A stretch of DNA of 64,000 bases from Oligosphaera ethanolica (GTDB taxonomy: Bacteria > Verrucomicrobiota > Lentisphaeria > Oligosphaerales > Oligosphaeraceae): assembly GCF_030814695.1 (NCBI RefSeq), contig NZ_JAUSVL010000001.1:434001-498000 (forward strand). Reading direction: 5' to 3'. A model generated the notes under the pieces. That model saw nothing but the letters and a program-made list of their open reading frames with translations. It did not search any database and was not told where the DNA came from. Every line of letters begins with the position of its first letter. Positions within the stretch are counted from its first letter, which is position 1. Positions 8,879-18,777 of the stretch are shown here, one piece after another. Made by a program: the position numbers and the translations under genes.

Positions 8879-9901
8879 ATGGACGAAGCACGCTTTCAGG
8901 CCGGTGTCATTGGTCTGCGCATGGGCAACAGCCATTGCCAAGGCTACAACGCCCACCCGCACTGCAAACTGGTGGCCATCTGCGACACCGACCATGCCAT
9001 CCTCCAGCAGCGCCAGCGCGAGTATGCGCCCGTTGCCGCCTACAGCGACTTCCGCGACCTCATCGCCCACGACGGCGTCAATATCATCTCCGTGGCCTCG
9101 CCAGACTATTTCCACGCCGAACACTGCATCGCCGCGCTCCGCGCCGGCAAACATGTCCTCTGCGAAAAACCACTGACCCTCAGTCTGGAAGAAGCCCGGG
9201 CCATCATCGCCGAAGTGGAAAAGGGCCCGGCCAAATTCATGATCGGCCAGGTCTGCCGTTACGCGCCCGGCTTCGTCCTCGCCAAACGCCTGATTGACGA
9301 CGGCATGATCGGCGAACTCTACCTGGTCGAAAGCGAATACGCCCACAACTACGGCAGCTCCCGCGGCATCAACTCCTGGCGCGTCGATCCCCGCCGCGAG
9401 CCCTTTATCGGCGGCGGCTGCCATGCCGTCGATCTCCTGCGCTGGATTGCCGGCGAGGCGCTGACAGTCTCCGCTTTCGCCAACCACAAATGCCTGCCGG
9501 ACTGGCCCGTCAATGACTGCAGCGTGGCCATCTTCCGCTTCGCCAACGACGTCATCGGCAAAGTCATGGTCTCCATCGGCTGCACCAGGCCCTACACCAT
9601 GCGCAGCGTCTTCTACGGCACCGCCGGCACCATCATCTGCGACAACACCAGCGCCGACATCAAAATCTGCAGCAAGCGCCTCATGCAGGGCAAGCTCGAC
9701 TTCGCCACCATGCCCGTGAACATCGCCAACCACAACGTCGCCGCCGAAATCAGCGACTTCATCCACGGCATCGAAAACAACCTGCCCATCGCCACCAACA
9801 TCTACGAAGGCGCCCGGACGGTCGCGGCCGCCATGGCCGCCGTCGAATCCGCCAAGCTCGGTGGCCAGCCCATCACCATCGCGCCCATCCAGGCCCCATA
9901 G
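8879..9901 (+). CDS. Gfo/Idh/MocA-family NAD(P)-dependent oxidoreductase
   Basis: A 340-residue protein with an N-terminal Rossmann fold (AGVIGLRMGNSH near residue 10, a variant of the G-x-G-x-x-G loop), the family's CEKPLTLS segment near residue 98 with the conserved Lys-Pro, and a C-terminal alpha/beta substrate domain. Family members oxidise or reduce sugars, inositols and related polyols in the cytoplasm. The start ATG has AGGAG upstream. Two sugar-type ABC permease genes follow closely, so the enzyme probably works on the imported sugar. The exact substrate cannot be told. Confidence 0.9.
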   Translation: MDEARFQAGVIGLRMGNSHCQGYNAHPHCKLVAICDTDHAILQQRQREYAPVAAYSDFRDLIAHDGVNIISVASPDYFHAEHCIAALRAGKHVLCEKPLTLSLEEARAIIAEVEKGPAKFMIGQVCRYAPGFVLAKRLIDDGMIGELYLVESEYAHNYGSSRGINSWRVDPRREPFIGGGCHAVDLLRWIAGEALTVSAFANHKCLPDWPVNDCSVAIFRFANDVIGKVMVSIGCTRPYTMRSVFYGTAGTIICDNTSADIKICSKRLMQGKLDFATMPVNIANHNVAAEISDFIHGIENNLPIATNIYEGARTVAAAMAAVESAKLGGQPITIAPIQAP

Positions 9902-9939
9902 CAGCCGCGACGCCCAGCCGGAGTAAATGCCACCTCGTC

Positions 9940-10812
9940 ATGTCCCATCGCCGCTACACCCCATATCTCTTCATTCTGCCGGCGCTGGCCATGTACGCCC
10001 TCTTCGTCGTCCTGCCCATCGCCGATTCCCTGCGCATGTCCCTCCTGCACTGGTCCAGCCCACTGCTGCCACCGGAATTCTGCGGGCTGGACAATTTCCG
10101 GCGGCTCATGAGCGACAGCGTCTTCTGGCATGCAGCCTGGCACAACCTGCTGCTCCTGGCCGGGTCGCTACTGCTGCAGCTGCCCCTGGCCATGGCCATC
10201 GCCTTGCTCCTGCATCAACGCACCATCGCCCGCGGACTTTTCCGCACGGCCTTTTTCGCCCCGATGATGATGCCCACCGCCGCCATTGCCGTCCTGTGGC
10301 AATACCTCTATGAGCCCGAGAGCGGCCTGCTCAGCAGCGTCATCCGCTGCTGGCAGAGCGACTTCGTCTTCCCCTGGCTCTCCGATCCCGGCAGCGCGCT
10401 GTTGTGGATCTTCGTGACCATCTGCTGGCAATACACGGGCTTCCACATGGTGCTGTACCTGGCCGGCCTCAGCACCATCCCCAACGACTACTACGAGGCC
10501 GCCCGCATCGACGGCGCCAACGAATGGCAAATCTGCTGGCACATCGCCCTGCCCGCCATCAGGCCCACCATCGCCATCTCCGCCACGCTGTCCATCATCG
10601 GCTCGCTCAAATACTTCGATCTCATCTACCTTATGGGCGGCGGCCTGCCGGAAAAATCCCGCGAAGTCATGGCGACCTACATCTACCGCCTGGCCTTTGA
10701 ACAAAACCAGGGCCGTTACGGCTATGGCTCGGCAGCGGCCGTCTGCCTCTTCGTCCTCGCCCTCGCCGTAGTCATCCCCCTGCAGGCCCGCCAGCTGCGC
10801 ACAGCATCATGA
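9940..10812 (+). CDS. Sugar ABC transporter permease, MalF/UgpA type
   Basis: A 290-residue inner-membrane protein with six predicted membrane segments, the first at about residues 10-30. The permease EAA loop is visible near residue 183 (YYEAARIDGANEWQICW...LPAIRP), which docks on the ATPase subunit. This is the MalF/LacF/UgpA class of carbohydrate ABC importers. Its stop overlaps the next permease start by 4 bp. The solute-binding protein and ATPase of the system are not in the window, so they must be encoded elsewhere or shared. Confidence 0.93.
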   Translation: MSHRRYTPYLFILPALAMYALFVVLPIADSLRMSLLHWSSPLLPPEFCGLDNFRRLMSDSVFWHAAWHNLLLLAGSLLLQLPLAMAIALLLHQRTIARGLFRTAFFAPMMMPTAAIAVLWQYLYEPESGLLSSVIRCWQSDFVFPWLSDPGSALLWIFVTICWQYTGFHMVLYLAGLSTIPNDYYEAARIDGANEWQICWHIALPAIRPTIAISATLSIIGSLKYFDLIYLMGGGLPEKSREVMATYIYRLAFEQNQGRYGYGSAAAVCLFVLALAVVIPLQARQLRTAS

Positions 10813-11651
10813 AGAAACACCGCACCCGCACATCCGGCTCCTTCCTCCTGCGGCATCTGCTGCTGCTGACCTTCCTGGTCATCACGGCCTATCCGCTGCT
10901 GTGGATGGTCCTCGCCGCCTTCCGCCTGGAAGGCGATGCGCAAATGCGCCCCCTGGCGCTACCCACGCCCTGGACTTGGCAGAATTTTGCCCAGGTCTGC
11001 AGGAATGGCAGCTTTGGCGACGCCTATCTGAACAGCCTCATGCTCTGCAGTGGCAGCGTGCTACTGAGCATTGCGCTGGCGGCACCGGCGGCCTTCGCCT
11101 TTGCCCAATGTCGCTTTCGAGGCCGCCATGCGCTCTTCATGCTCTTTCTGCTGGGCATGATGATCCCCGTACACGTGACCCTTATTCCCCTCAATCGCCT
11201 CCTCGGCAGCGGTGCCCTGAACCTCAAAGGCAGCCTCTGGGCGCTGGTCGGACCCTACGTCGGCTTTGCTCTGCCCATCACCATGCTGATTCTGCGCGGC
11301 GCCTTCGCCGCCCTGCCCCGCGATCTCCTCGACGCCGGCCGCATCGACGGCTGTTCCACCTGGGGCATCTTCCGCCACATTGCCATGCCCATCGCCCGCC
11401 CCGCGCTGGCCACCGTCGTCATCTTCAACTTCCTCACCATGTGGAATGAATTCGCCTTCGCCCTGACCCTGCTCGGGCCAGGCCAGACCACCATTCCCCT
11501 GGCGTTATCTCAGTTCAAAGGCGAACACGACGTGCAGATCACCCTGGTCAGCGCTGCCCTCAGCCTGGTGGTCGTCCCCCTGCTGATCGTCTATGTCTTT
11601 GCCCAGAAGCACATCATCCGCGGCCTCACCGCCGGCGCCGTCAAGGAATAA
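10809..11651 (+). CDS. Sugar ABC transporter permease, MalG/UgpE type
   Basis: A 280-residue inner-membrane protein with about six membrane segments and the EAA-loop signature LLDAGRIDGCSTWGIFRHI followed by MPIARP, typical of the MalG/UgpE class that pairs with a MalF-type permease. It starts inside the previous gene (ATGA overlap), which indicates translational coupling and equal subunit supply. Together with the upstream permease and the Gfo/Idh oxidoreductase it suggests uptake and first oxidation of a carbohydrate. It ends only 3 bp from the convergent gene on the minus strand. Confidence 0.93.
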   Translation: MKKHRTRTSGSFLLRHLLLLTFLVITAYPLLWMVLAAFRLEGDAQMRPLALPTPWTWQNFAQVCRNGSFGDAYLNSLMLCSGSVLLSIALAAPAAFAFAQCRFRGRHALFMLFLLGMMIPVHVTLIPLNRLLGSGALNLKGSLWALVGPYVGFALPITMLILRGAFAALPRDLLDAGRIDGCSTWGIFRHIAMPIARPALATVVIFNFLTMWNEFAFALTLLGPGQTTIPLALSQFKGEHDVQITLVSAALSLVVVPLLIVYVFAQKHIIRGLTAGAVKE

Positions 11652-11654
11652 CCT

Positions 11655-13472
11655 TCAGCAACTGGGGACTGGCATCGGTTCGCTGCGGAAGAAGCCGTCA
11701 AGCGCCGGCAGGTCCAGGTAGACACGGCGACAGTCCTCGCCCTCATTGAGCCACACCATCAGCGGCGACGGCCCGTCGCTCTGCCCGGTCAGCTCGCACT
11801 GCAACCGGCCATCGGACAGCACGTCCACGCGGTTCAGCGCCGTCGTGCTCAAGCGCCGGGCAATGACACTGACCTGCTCGCGGCTGGCCGGAATCAGATC
11901 CCAGCCCCGACGCGCGCCGGCCACCACGCCGGCAATGATCTCATCCCAATCTTCCAGGCTGATCACGTCAATGCGCTCTTCGTGCGTCATGATCACCGCC
12001 CAGCACATCATGTCCAACGAACGCAGCACATTGGACACCCCGCGCGCGATGGCCGCGTCCTTGCGCACGGCCGCCGCTTCGCCCAAAAATGGCACGTGCC
12101 CATTAAGAATGTCCGCGCCACCCGACTGTCCCGCGTAGGGCGGATAGCCCACCGACGAAAAAAACAGCTCCGGATGCGCCGGCGAGCGGTCGATGATCAC
12201 CCCCGGCCGGCCGTTGTTCCCGCGCAGGCCGTAGGGCGCCGGACTCCACATCGGCTGATTCGCGTACAACTGCCCCGGCACGGTGTTGTTGCACAAAAAA
12301 CAGGCGCCGCGCGCCAAAAATGCCGGTATCACCGGATAGCCCACTTCGCCATAATGCGCGTTGATGATCTTGCTGTGACGAATTCCCGCCGCCGCAAAGG
12401 CCTTGTCCATGCGCACCACATTTTCCGCGATCTGCGCTAACGGCAAAGCCTCGCCGCTGTCATGATCCAGACTCAGCCCAGCAAACAGCGTCTCGCGGCC
12501 GCCATGGGACAGATCCGGCTTGTCCGCCAGCACCGCGTAAGGACGCCAGTCCGGCCGCGCCTTGTAAAAGTCGTCCCGGAAAGCGTGCATGGAAAAATCC
12601 GCCTCGTGGGCGCGATAACGCTGTGACACCGCCGCCCAGTCCGTCGGGCCCAGCTCATCAATGAACAAGCCGAGATTGGGTGCGATCCCATGGCGTTTGA
12701 AGGCGTCGACATAGCCAAAGGCGCTGTAGGCGCCGTGGCAGTCGTCCACCCGAGCAGTGACATAAGGCGGTATCGCCCGCATGGCAAAGGGTTTCGCCGC
12801 CGCCCATACCAGCGAACGCCACAGCAGGCCGTCGAGAAAACGGCCGTGCCCCCACACGTCTTCGCGGTACAACATCAGGCTCAGGCCCCAGAAAACCGCC
12901 CGCCCAGCGCCGAGCTGCCGGCAAGCCAGCACGGGCTCGCCACCAGCCAGCAGCAGCGGCTGCCAGCCGGCCTGCACCAGCCCCGGCAACTGTGTCACCG
13001 GCAGCGCCGCCATGAGCTCCCACGCCGCAGTGGCATCATGGCCGGAGTTGATGAAATGCGCCCCGCCGGCTTCGGTTGGCAGGCTCAGCCGCGTCGCCAG
13101 GCCGTCACGACGCGTCGGTGGCGCCAGCTCACGCAAAGCCACTGGCCAGCTGTCCACCCTGCGATCAAAAGACAACCAGCCCGCACCACCCTGCACCGCC
13201 GCCGCAATCTGCTGCGCCAACGTCTCCTGCAGCCGCTGACCAACGCCATCGTGTCCAAGCACATAGAGAGCGCGCGAGCGAAAATGCGCCGGCGGCGAGG
13301 GGAAGCCATCCGCAGCGTCCCACACTTCGTGGGGCACACCCCAGAAGCGCAAGGCGGCAAAGAGTCCGTGAATCAGATCCCGGCGTGCCGCCGCCTCGCG
13401 GCTGTCCACCATCACCAGCACACTGCGATTACCAGTCGACATGCTAGCCCCCTTGCTCTGCGATGTTATCAT
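11655..13472 (-). CDS. Polysaccharide-deacetylase-like protein, function unknown
   Basis: A 605-residue protein without a clear signal peptide. Its first 200 residues look like a class I glutamine-amidotransferase-like or flavodoxin-like alpha/beta fold (SVLVMVDSRE, ALYVLGHDGVG). The middle has an ARVDDCHG motif near residue 240, like the Asp-Asp metal site that opens NodB/polysaccharide deacetylase barrels. The tail has MMCWAVIMTHEERIDVI, with a His that could close such a site. I infer a carbohydrate-active hydrolase but cannot name a substrate. The start at 13472 overlaps the macroglobulin gene's stop (ATGA), implying coupling; an alternative ATG at 13442 has AAGGGGG upstream. Confidence 0.65.
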   Translation of the reverse strand: MITSQSKGASMSTGNRSVLVMVDSREAAARRDLIHGLFAALRFWGVPHEVWDAADGFPSPPAHFRSRALYVLGHDGVGQRLQETLAQQIAAAVQGGAGWLSFDRRVDSWPVALRELAPPTRRDGLATRLSLPTEAGGAHFINSGHDATAAWELMAALPVTQLPGLVQAGWQPLLLAGGEPVLACRQLGAGRAVFWGLSLMLYREDVWGHGRFLDGLLWRSLVWAAAKPFAMRAIPPYVTARVDDCHGAYSAFGYVDAFKRHGIAPNLGLFIDELGPTDWAAVSQRYRAHEADFSMHAFRDDFYKARPDWRPYAVLADKPDLSHGGRETLFAGLSLDHDSGEALPLAQIAENVVRMDKAFAAAGIRHSKIINAHYGEVGYPVIPAFLARGACFLCNNTVPGQLYANQPMWSPAPYGLRGNNGRPGVIIDRSPAHPELFFSSVGYPPYAGQSGGADILNGHVPFLGEAAAVRKDAAIARGVSNVLRSLDMMCWAVIMTHEERIDVISLEDWDEIIAGVVAGARRGWDLIPASREQVSVIARRLSTTALNRVDVLSDGRLQCELTGQSDGPSPLMVWLNEGEDCRRVYLDLPALDGFFRSEPMPVPSC

Positions 13473-16400
13473 TCCACCTCGAAGACGCCTCCGGGCACGA
13501 AGGTCGCCGCCACGTCGGGATCATACATCGCCTCGGCGCGCAACGGCGGTATCACAAACTTGCCACGACTCACGGCACGAACGACGTAGCGGGCGCTGCC
13601 CGTGCCATTGGCAATCATGGACCCGAAGAGGAGAAAACGATCGTCACGGCGTTCCATAAACTCCGGCAGCAGTAACTCCGTGTGATCATGCGTCAGCGGC
13701 GGCAGCGCGGCGCTACGGGTCGCCAGCCGCGGATCCTCGATCTCCAGGCCGCCCGGCAGGAGATCGACCAGCGCCAAATTGTCGATCTTGCCAGTACTCT
13801 CAATCGTCAGCGTGACCGTGAGCAGCTGGCCATGCTTTGCCCGCGTGACCTCCTTGCCATCGGCATCGACATACGTCCGGCGAATTTTCATGGCGCCACT
13901 CTGACTTTCCAGCTTGCGCGGTACGCCATCGGCGCTGATCTGTACCAGGAAGGACTGCGCTCCCGTATTGACCAGTGTGCCCGTTTCCCCGGCGGCCAAT
14001 TCCATGTCAAAGCACCGGTCGCTATTGATGGGCACTTCCTTGCCACTGGCCAGACTGAGCGTGCCCACGGCCCGGCCAAAGCCGTACTCGACGGCGTAAG
14101 CCGCCAGGCCCATGCACACCCACGCATTCGCCTGAGTCGTTCCCCAGCCCGAATCGTCCTGCTTGATCATACCCGGCATGGCCAAGGCGATCTTCACCGC
14201 CGTCGGATGCTTGGGGACAAGGTCCATCAGCAGCGTCAGCGCGCAGCCATGACGGCTCGCGGCACTGCTGAAAGATGCCTTCGCATCGCTTTCGCGCCAG
14301 ACTTCCGCTGCCAGCGCCCGTTCCAAGTGGGGCATGCCCTCGGCAGCATAGCCGCCCTTGATCAGCGCCGCCGCCGCCCACAAGGTCCCATAGTCAGTCT
14401 TGTCGCTGGCCAGCACATTCCGGGCGCCTGACACGAAGCCACCGTCACCAGCCAAAGCCAGGACGTAGCTGGCATGGCCACGCACGACCCGCGCAACGTC
14501 GCCCTTGCTTGCCAGACCGCGCAAATAACGCATGATCCGGTTCCGCACAAAAGGATCTAGCTCATAGAGCTGCCGCTGCGCCGCCGCCACCAGGAAATGC
14601 TGCGCAAAGACCGTCGTCTCCGACCAGCCGCTCGTCGCGCCCGGCCACCCCGCAAAACTGCCATCACTGAGCAGCATCGACAAGATGTAGCCCGCCGTGC
14701 CCGACACTTTTTCCCCGGCCGTCTGCGCCAACGCGGCAGGGATCGCCCCGGATTTCACCAGGTTGTCCACTGCCAAAAATGGAAAGGCCATCGCCGTACT
14801 CTGTTCCAGACAGCCATAGGGGTAGCGATTGAGCCAGTTCATCGCCTGCGGCAAAGCGATCGCCGCTGACGCCGACACCCGCACCCGCAGCGCCGGCAAG
14901 GCCAGCCACTCTTCGGCCACCGGCGCCACCTGCATGCTCTCGCCAGGCCGAAGAGTGCGCAGCGTCACCCGGCTGACCGGCGGATTGGCCGCACGAATCG
15001 TCACCGGCGTCCGCGCCGCGCTCTGCGCCGCACCGAGGCGCAAGACACTCACGATCTCAAACGAACCGATCTGCTCCGACGCCCGGCAACGCAAGGTCTG
15101 CACCTGCGAGGCACCCCGCGCCAGTCGGCCCGAAAACGCCACCGGCGTCAATGCCGTCAGCGCCGTCGGCAAGGCGACCTCAAGGGTGTAGTCGCCGTCC
15201 GGACAGTCGTGATTAACAACGCTGAAGCTCAGCTCGCATTCGTCGCCGGTCGCCAGCGCCCGCGGCGCACTGGGCACCACGCTGATCACGTCGCGCAATG
15301 TGATCTGACGATCACTGGAACCAAAGGCGTCACCAGCCGCCGCCACAGCCATCAAGCGCAGCGCCCCGAGATGCCGCGGCAGGCTCATGCTGGTCTGCAC
15401 GGTACCGCTCTCGGGTACCTCCAGCGCCGGCAGAACAATCAACGCCGGCGCCGCGCTCTTGACATCGCCTAGGCGCTTCAACAGCTGCCTCATGGCGCCA
15501 TCGCCGCCGATCTTGCCGTCGTTGCCGATTTTCACCCGCGGAAAAACCCGGCTATAAAGGTCATAGAACTGGAAGCCGCAATAGAAACGCCCGTGGAAGA
15601 AGTCAAAGATGTCCGGCGTGTCGTAGTCGGTCAACGCCAGGATGCCCTCATCGACGGCAAAAAGCTGAACCAGGCCGGCGCAGGGCGCAGCATCCTGCCC
15701 CTGCAGGCTGGCGGTGATGGCGATCATCTCCCCCGGCAAGGCCTGATCCGGCGCGACCAAGGTCACCTGCAGCCGGTGACGGCTCTGATCCAGCGGCAGT
15801 TTCAGCAAGCCGAAAGAACGCAGCGGAGTCGCTTGTTCCCGATATACCAGCGTAATGCCGGCAAAATACTGACTGCCAACGCAGTCCGCCGGAATCGGTA
15901 TGACCAGCGTATTGGCACCAGCCCGGACCGGCAAAGCCTCGCTCTGCCGCAAAGCGTGCTCGCCGGCAACAACGAAAATTTCGCCCGCAGCGGGGCTGTC
16001 CACGGTCACCACCGCGCGGTCGCCGGGAAGGTACAGCGATTTGTCCGTGACAAAACTGAGCACATGCGGATTGGCGCTGCGAGCGCCGCCCTCGCCGGCG
16101 TCATGCCAGTAAACCAGACGGGTCTGAATTCCGTTGGTAGAACTGGCTTCAAGCTCATATTGGCCGCTGTCCAGCACCGGCAACATGAATTCACCCTGCA
16201 GGCGGGCCAGGCTCGCCGTTTCTGGACAGGGCACTCCCGTCCGCTGTAGCTCCCATTCATAGCTGATGGCGTTGTCGCTGAGTTTCTGGGCATAATGCCA
16301 GTCCCGCCGCCACAATTTCAGCGTGTAGCTGCGCTCTTTGGCTACGGGCTCGCTGTTTTTGTCCCACGCCAGCACCCGGCAGGAAATCCGTGCCTGCCCG

Positions 16401-18433
16401 GTTTCCGGCGCCTTGCCGTCGTAGCGCAGCCCGAGATAGGTCGCACTGGGCTCGCAGCGTTGCAGCGCCCGTGCACTCACCCCACGGCCGCCAGGCTCCA
16501 TCACACTCACCGTCGCCACCAATGTCACCGGCTCATTGCCGTGACCGCCCATCGCCTCAAAACCGGGGTAATGCAGTACGCCATCTGCCGGCAGGGGCAA
16601 GCCTTCCTCGGCAAACATCTTGCCGGCGCGGAAATTGTCCGCATCGCCAACGGTGAAGCCCTCCCAGTGGGCCGGGGGGCGTGACCGCTCGGCGACGACA
16701 GAAAATGAGTAGAGTGCCCTGGGCAGTTCGGTACCAAAGTAATAGCGGGCCTCAGCCTTGAACGACACCGCTGCCGCCGTCGTCGCCAGCTCCTCCTGCG
16801 GCGTCAACGTCACTTGCACGCGATCGGGCACGTATTCGGAAACCAGCATCTGGCACTGCCCCCACACGCTCTTGCCGTCAAGCCCGAAGCGTAGGGTGTA
16901 GGCCCCCGTCCGCGCATTGCGGGGAACTCGCACCGGGCAAGTCACAAAACCATATTTGTCACTGCTCAGCCGCTCGGTACTGATGGCCGCCCCCATGGGA
17001 TCCAAAACCGTCAGCAGCACCGGCACCTCTGCCATGACCTGCAGCGCCCCGCCTTGAAAATCGCGCAGCCAAGCCGACGCCGTCACCGTCTCGCCTGGAC
17101 GGCAGACGCCACGCTCCGCATACACAAAGGCCGACGGGCCACGCTGAAAACGCCGACCGCGATTGTCAAACTCCGACAAGCCATGCCCGCTGTCCCTATC
17201 CAGCGCCACATAGCTGACCTCCTTGTCCTTCTGGACCAGCACCATGGCCGCTTCGTCGTCCGCATCAACAAAGTCCGCCGCGTAGTCCAGCAACGCGATG
17301 CCCTGGGCGTCCGTGCGCCCTTCCGCCATGGGCACATTTTTCTGGCTGAAGAGCCGGACCTCGGCTCCGGCGACCGCACCGCCATCACTGAGGCGTCGGA
17401 CCACGACGCGCGTCTGACGCCCCAGGTCGTCGCGCGCCACCATGATTGCCAGATCGCTGATCACCAGATGGATGTCATTACCATCTCCACCGTCCTGACT
17501 ATCAGCAATCTCAAGCTGATAAATCCCGGCGCCAAGACCAGGAAACAGCTCGGAGACGTTCAAATCCATGGTGACGTATTCATTGGCAGGCAGGGTCAGC
17601 TTCTTTTCAGCCTCTCCCACCTTGCTCGTATTCCAGCGCCCCTGCCAGCTGTCGCCACCAAAAGGACTCAAATTACCCGGATGGTACCGATACAGGCTCA
17701 CCCACAACGACGAGATGTTACGCACTTTGATCGGCAAGGTGCAAATGCCGACCTCGCCAGACGCGTCCACCAACGGATAATAGGGGCCCTTGCTCAGAAA
17801 ACGACATACGGGATTGCTCTTCGCCGTGCGAACGTTGAAAACCGCATCCGCCGACAAAATGTCACCTTTGCTGCTAAGCAGACCCTGCCGAAAGGTCACC
17901 ACGTAATTCGTCTCGGGCAACAAATCGCCATAAATATGCCAGTAGGGGCCATAGCCGCCACGTATGGCCAGATTGGCCACCGGCGGCTCAATCGCCACCG
18001 CGGTCGATACATCCTCCGGCACCGGCACGCTGCCCTCGCCACTGAACATCACCCTGAGGTTGTCGCTGTAAGCCATGGCCTCCAGCTCCAGCACCAGCAG
18101 TCGACCAGGCTGCGAAGCCGCCACCACCTCACTGGTCGCTGCTCCCCCTGCGGACACGGTGGCTGGCGAACCCGCCACGGCCGGCGACGACGGCGACCGG
18201 CCAGCCAAGATCTCGTTGACCAGCTGCCATTTCTCCGGCCGATCACCAGCCAGAGTCTCAATACACTCCATCAGCCGGCCAAGGTACTCTTCTCCACCAG
18301 GCACGACCCCAGCCGCCTCAGCTCCGCGTTGCTGAAAAAGCGGCCACGACACGCTGTAACCAAGCCCCAAATAGACATTGACCGCCAACGACAACAGCAG
18401 CGCTGCCGCCCATAACCACTGCTTCTTCTTCAC
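13469..18433 (-). CDS. Bacterial alpha-2-macroglobulin with intact thioester motif
   Basis: A 1654-residue protein, almost the length of E. coli YfhM. The N-terminus (MKKKQWLWAAALLLSLAVNV) is a membrane anchor or signal peptide, so it should sit in the periplasm. The thioester bait motif is readable as GCLEQ, with Cys1208 and Gln1211 in the sequence YPYGCLEQST. Upstream are repeated beta-sandwich macroglobulin domains and downstream an alpha-toroid thioester domain. Known bacterial homologues trap foreign proteases and are often paired with PBP1C; no penicillin-binding protein is seen here. It starts with GTG after a GGGGGTG sequence, 31 bp after a small membrane-protein gene. Confidence 0.93.
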   Translation of the reverse strand: MKKKQWLWAAALLLSLAVNVYLGLGYSVSWPLFQQRGAEAAGVVPGGEEYLGRLMECIETLAGDRPEKWQLVNEILAGRSPSSPAVAGSPATVSAGGAATSEVVAASQPGRLLVLELEAMAYSDNLRVMFSGEGSVPVPEDVSTAVAIEPPVANLAIRGGYGPYWHIYGDLLPETNYVVTFRQGLLSSKGDILSADAVFNVRTAKSNPVCRFLSKGPYYPLVDASGEVGICTLPIKVRNISSLWVSLYRYHPGNLSPFGGDSWQGRWNTSKVGEAEKKLTLPANEYVTMDLNVSELFPGLGAGIYQLEIADSQDGGDGNDIHLVISDLAIMVARDDLGRQTRVVVRRLSDGGAVAGAEVRLFSQKNVPMAEGRTDAQGIALLDYAADFVDADDEAAMVLVQKDKEVSYVALDRDSGHGLSEFDNRGRRFQRGPSAFVYAERGVCRPGETVTASAWLRDFQGGALQVMAEVPVLLTVLDPMGAAISTERLSSDKYGFVTCPVRVPRNARTGAYTLRFGLDGKSVWGQCQMLVSEYVPDRVQVTLTPQEELATTAAAVSFKAEARYYFGTELPRALYSFSVVAERSRPPAHWEGFTVGDADNFRAGKMFAEEGLPLPADGVLHYPGFEAMGGHGNEPVTLVATVSVMEPGGRGVSARALQRCEPSATYLGLRYDGKAPETGQARISCRVLAWDKNSEPVAKERSYTLKLWRRDWHYAQKLSDNAISYEWELQRTGVPCPETASLARLQGEFMLPVLDSGQYELEASSTNGIQTRLVYWHDAGEGGARSANPHVLSFVTDKSLYLPGDRAVVTVDSPAAGEIFVVAGEHALRQSEALPVRAGANTLVIPIPADCVGSQYFAGITLVYREQATPLRSFGLLKLPLDQSRHRLQVTLVAPDQALPGEMIAITASLQGQDAAPCAGLVQLFAVDEGILALTDYDTPDIFDFFHGRFYCGFQFYDLYSRVFPRVKIGNDGKIGGDGAMRQLLKRLGDVKSAAPALIVLPALEVPESGTVQTSMSLPRHLGALRLMAVAAAGDAFGSSDRQITLRDVISVVPSAPRALATGDECELSFSVVNHDCPDGDYTLEVALPTALTALTPVAFSGRLARGASQVQTLRCRASEQIGSFEIVSVLRLGAAQSAARTPVTIRAANPPVSRVTLRTLRPGESMQVAPVAEEWLALPALRVRVSASAAIALPQAMNWLNRYPYGCLEQSTAMAFPFLAVDNLVKSGAIPAALAQTAGEKVSGTAGYILSMLLSDGSFAGWPGATSGWSETTVFAQHFLVAAAQRQLYELDPFVRNRIMRYLRGLASKGDVARVVRGHASYVLALAGDGGFVSGARNVLASDKTDYGTLWAAAALIKGGYAAEGMPHLERALAAEVWRESDAKASFSSAASRHGCALTLLMDLVPKHPTAVKIALAMPGMIKQDDSGWGTTQANAWVCMGLAAYAVEYGFGRAVGTLSLASGKEVPINSDRCFDMELAAGETGTLVNTGAQSFLVQISADGVPRKLESQSGAMKIRRTYVDADGKEVTRAKHGQLLTVTLTIESTGKIDNLALVDLLPGGLEIEDPRLATRSAALPPLTHDHTELLLPEFMERRDDRFLLFGSMIANGTGSARYVVRAVSRGKFVIPPLRAEAMYDPDVAATFVPGGVFEVE

Positions 18434-18464
18434 GCCACACCCCCAAACTTAGTCTTCACCGCGC

Positions 18465-18608
18465 TCACTCGTCACTTCGCACTAACACCAGGGCCGCAGC
18501 AGCCAGAATGAGCGGCCACAACGCCGGCGAACCAAACCCAAAATAAACAGTCACAGAAAGCAACAGCAACAACAGTGCCGCCAGCAACCACGTGAACTTT
18601 TTCCACAC
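18465..18608 (-). CDS. Small membrane protein (47 residues) upstream of the macroglobulin gene
   Basis: I translated this by eye: GTG start complementary to 18606-18608, stop TGA at 18465-18467, giving 47 residues. It begins MWKKFTWLLAALLLLLLSV and ends LVLVRSDE, with two hydrophobic segments (residues about 6-24 and 29-43) separated by a Gly/Ser/Pro turn. A GGGGG sequence precedes the start. Its first 27 residues resemble the N-terminus of the adjacent macroglobulin (both have K-K-x-x-W-L-x-A-A-L-L-L, then Y-x-G-x-G), so it may be a duplicated leader or a real membrane partner. It would be co-transcribed with that gene. Confidence 0.55.
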   Translation of the reverse strand: MWKKFTWLLAALLLLLLSVTVYFGFGSPALWPLILAAAALVLVRSDE

Positions 18609-18777
18609 TACCCCCGAACACCCCTTTCGCGCGGCCCTATCACCGCCTCACAGACACACCGGATCGCGGCCGGTCGCCGCAAAACCACCATCTGCACAAC
18701 GTCAGCACAAGCGCACGAATTGGCCCCGAGCCTGCCTTTTTCGCCGGCGGCACCCCGTCGTTTACCCGCACATCATT

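Noticed and set aside
9940..13472. Complete sugar ABC importer
   Set aside because: Only two permeases are present; no solute-binding protein or ATPase lies in the window.
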